From contig CALLXZ010000265.1 of assembly GCA_937875605.1 (NCBI GenBank), positions 1 through 14,821 on the forward strand: a DNA stretch of 14,821 nucleotides, given 5' to 3'. Both the position numbers and the translations under genes were made by a program. A model generated the notes under the pieces. The model did no database searches. It worked only from the letters and a program-made list of their open reading frames with translations, and was not told where the DNA came from. Below are positions 14,715-14,821 of this stretch, one piece after another. The DNA comes from an uncultured Moheibacter sp. (GTDB lineage Bacteria > Bacteroidota > Bacteroidia > Flavobacteriales > Weeksellaceae). Numbering within the stretch: position 1 is the stretch's first letter; the number at the start of each line of letters is the position of its first letter.

Positions 14715-14821
14715 TTTACTTGTTTCAAATTAATTTCAAAAATAAGATTTGTTCCTTGTCCGGGCGCACTTTCTGCCGAAATTTTCCCATCGAAAAGTTG
14801 TACAATTTCTTTACATAAACT
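14711..14821 (-). CDS. Sensor histidine kinase, C-terminal end only
   Basis: This frame enters from the window edge and ends at TGA 14713-14711. The last 36 residues include LCKEIVQLFDGKISAES, followed by APGQGTNLIFEINL, which is the G2 box (GxGT) and final strands of a HATPase_c domain. The sequence is typical of histidine kinase C-termini that pair with NarL-type regulators. Its stop shares ATGA with the start of the response regulator, so the two form a two-component operon. Sensor, membrane and dimerisation parts lie outside the window and cannot be described. Confidence 0.88.
   Translation of the reverse strand, partial: SLCKEIVQLFDGKISAESAPGQGTNLIFEINLKQVK

Overview
The window looks like a chromosomal segment of an AT-rich Bacteroidota bacterium, most likely in the Flavobacteriales. 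Four things suggest this: the promoter in front of rpsL matches the Bacteroidota form TTG-N19-TAnnTTTG exactly; Shine-Dalgarno sequences are absent or weak; large TPR-transmembrane-LuxR regulators are present; and the fusA product has an insert between switch I and DTPGH of the kind I recall from this phylum. I do not assign a genus.

Layout. (1) Positions 1-4107, minus strand: a compact operon of a DegT-family aminotransferase, a SixA-like histidine phosphatase, polyphosphate kinase 1 and the N-terminal part of a Ppx/GppA exopolyphosphatase. Neighbouring genes overlap by 4 nt, overlap by 4 nt, or abut with no gap. (2) 4108-8628, minus strand: two separately transcribed paralogous regulators, both exactly 599 aa. 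Each has a signal peptide, a predicted periplasmic TPR region, one membrane helix, a coiled coil and a LuxR-type HTH. Each is followed by an unexplained non-coding tract (597 and 324 bp). Both tracts contain a GTTAC-AAAAGC-GT(A/T)AC element, a TTGTAAAG block and a strong terminator hairpin, so each regulator may control a short downstream transcript. (3) 8768-12207, plus strand: the str operon rpsL-rpsG-fusA-rpsJ, with a very good promoter and an intrinsic terminator directly after rpsJ. (4) 12486-14821, minus strand: the C-terminal end of a sensor histidine kinase, a NarL-type response regulator overlapping it by 4 nt, and a membrane glycosyltransferase resembling hyaluronan synthase/NodC. 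The 108 bp between regulator and glycosyltransferase holds three dyads whose centres are exactly 22 bp apart, a likely operator array.

How the genes fit together. The first operon combines polyphosphate synthesis (PPK1), polyphosphate hydrolysis (Ppx) and a phosphohistidine phosphatase; the aminotransferase is probably co-transcribed for reasons the sequence does not show. The last block reads as a two-component system controlling production of an extracellular polysaccharide. The most unusual signals are the triple 22-bp dyad array and the shared elements behind the tandem TPR-LuxR regulators. I see no mobile elements, CRISPR arrays, tRNA or rRNA genes.
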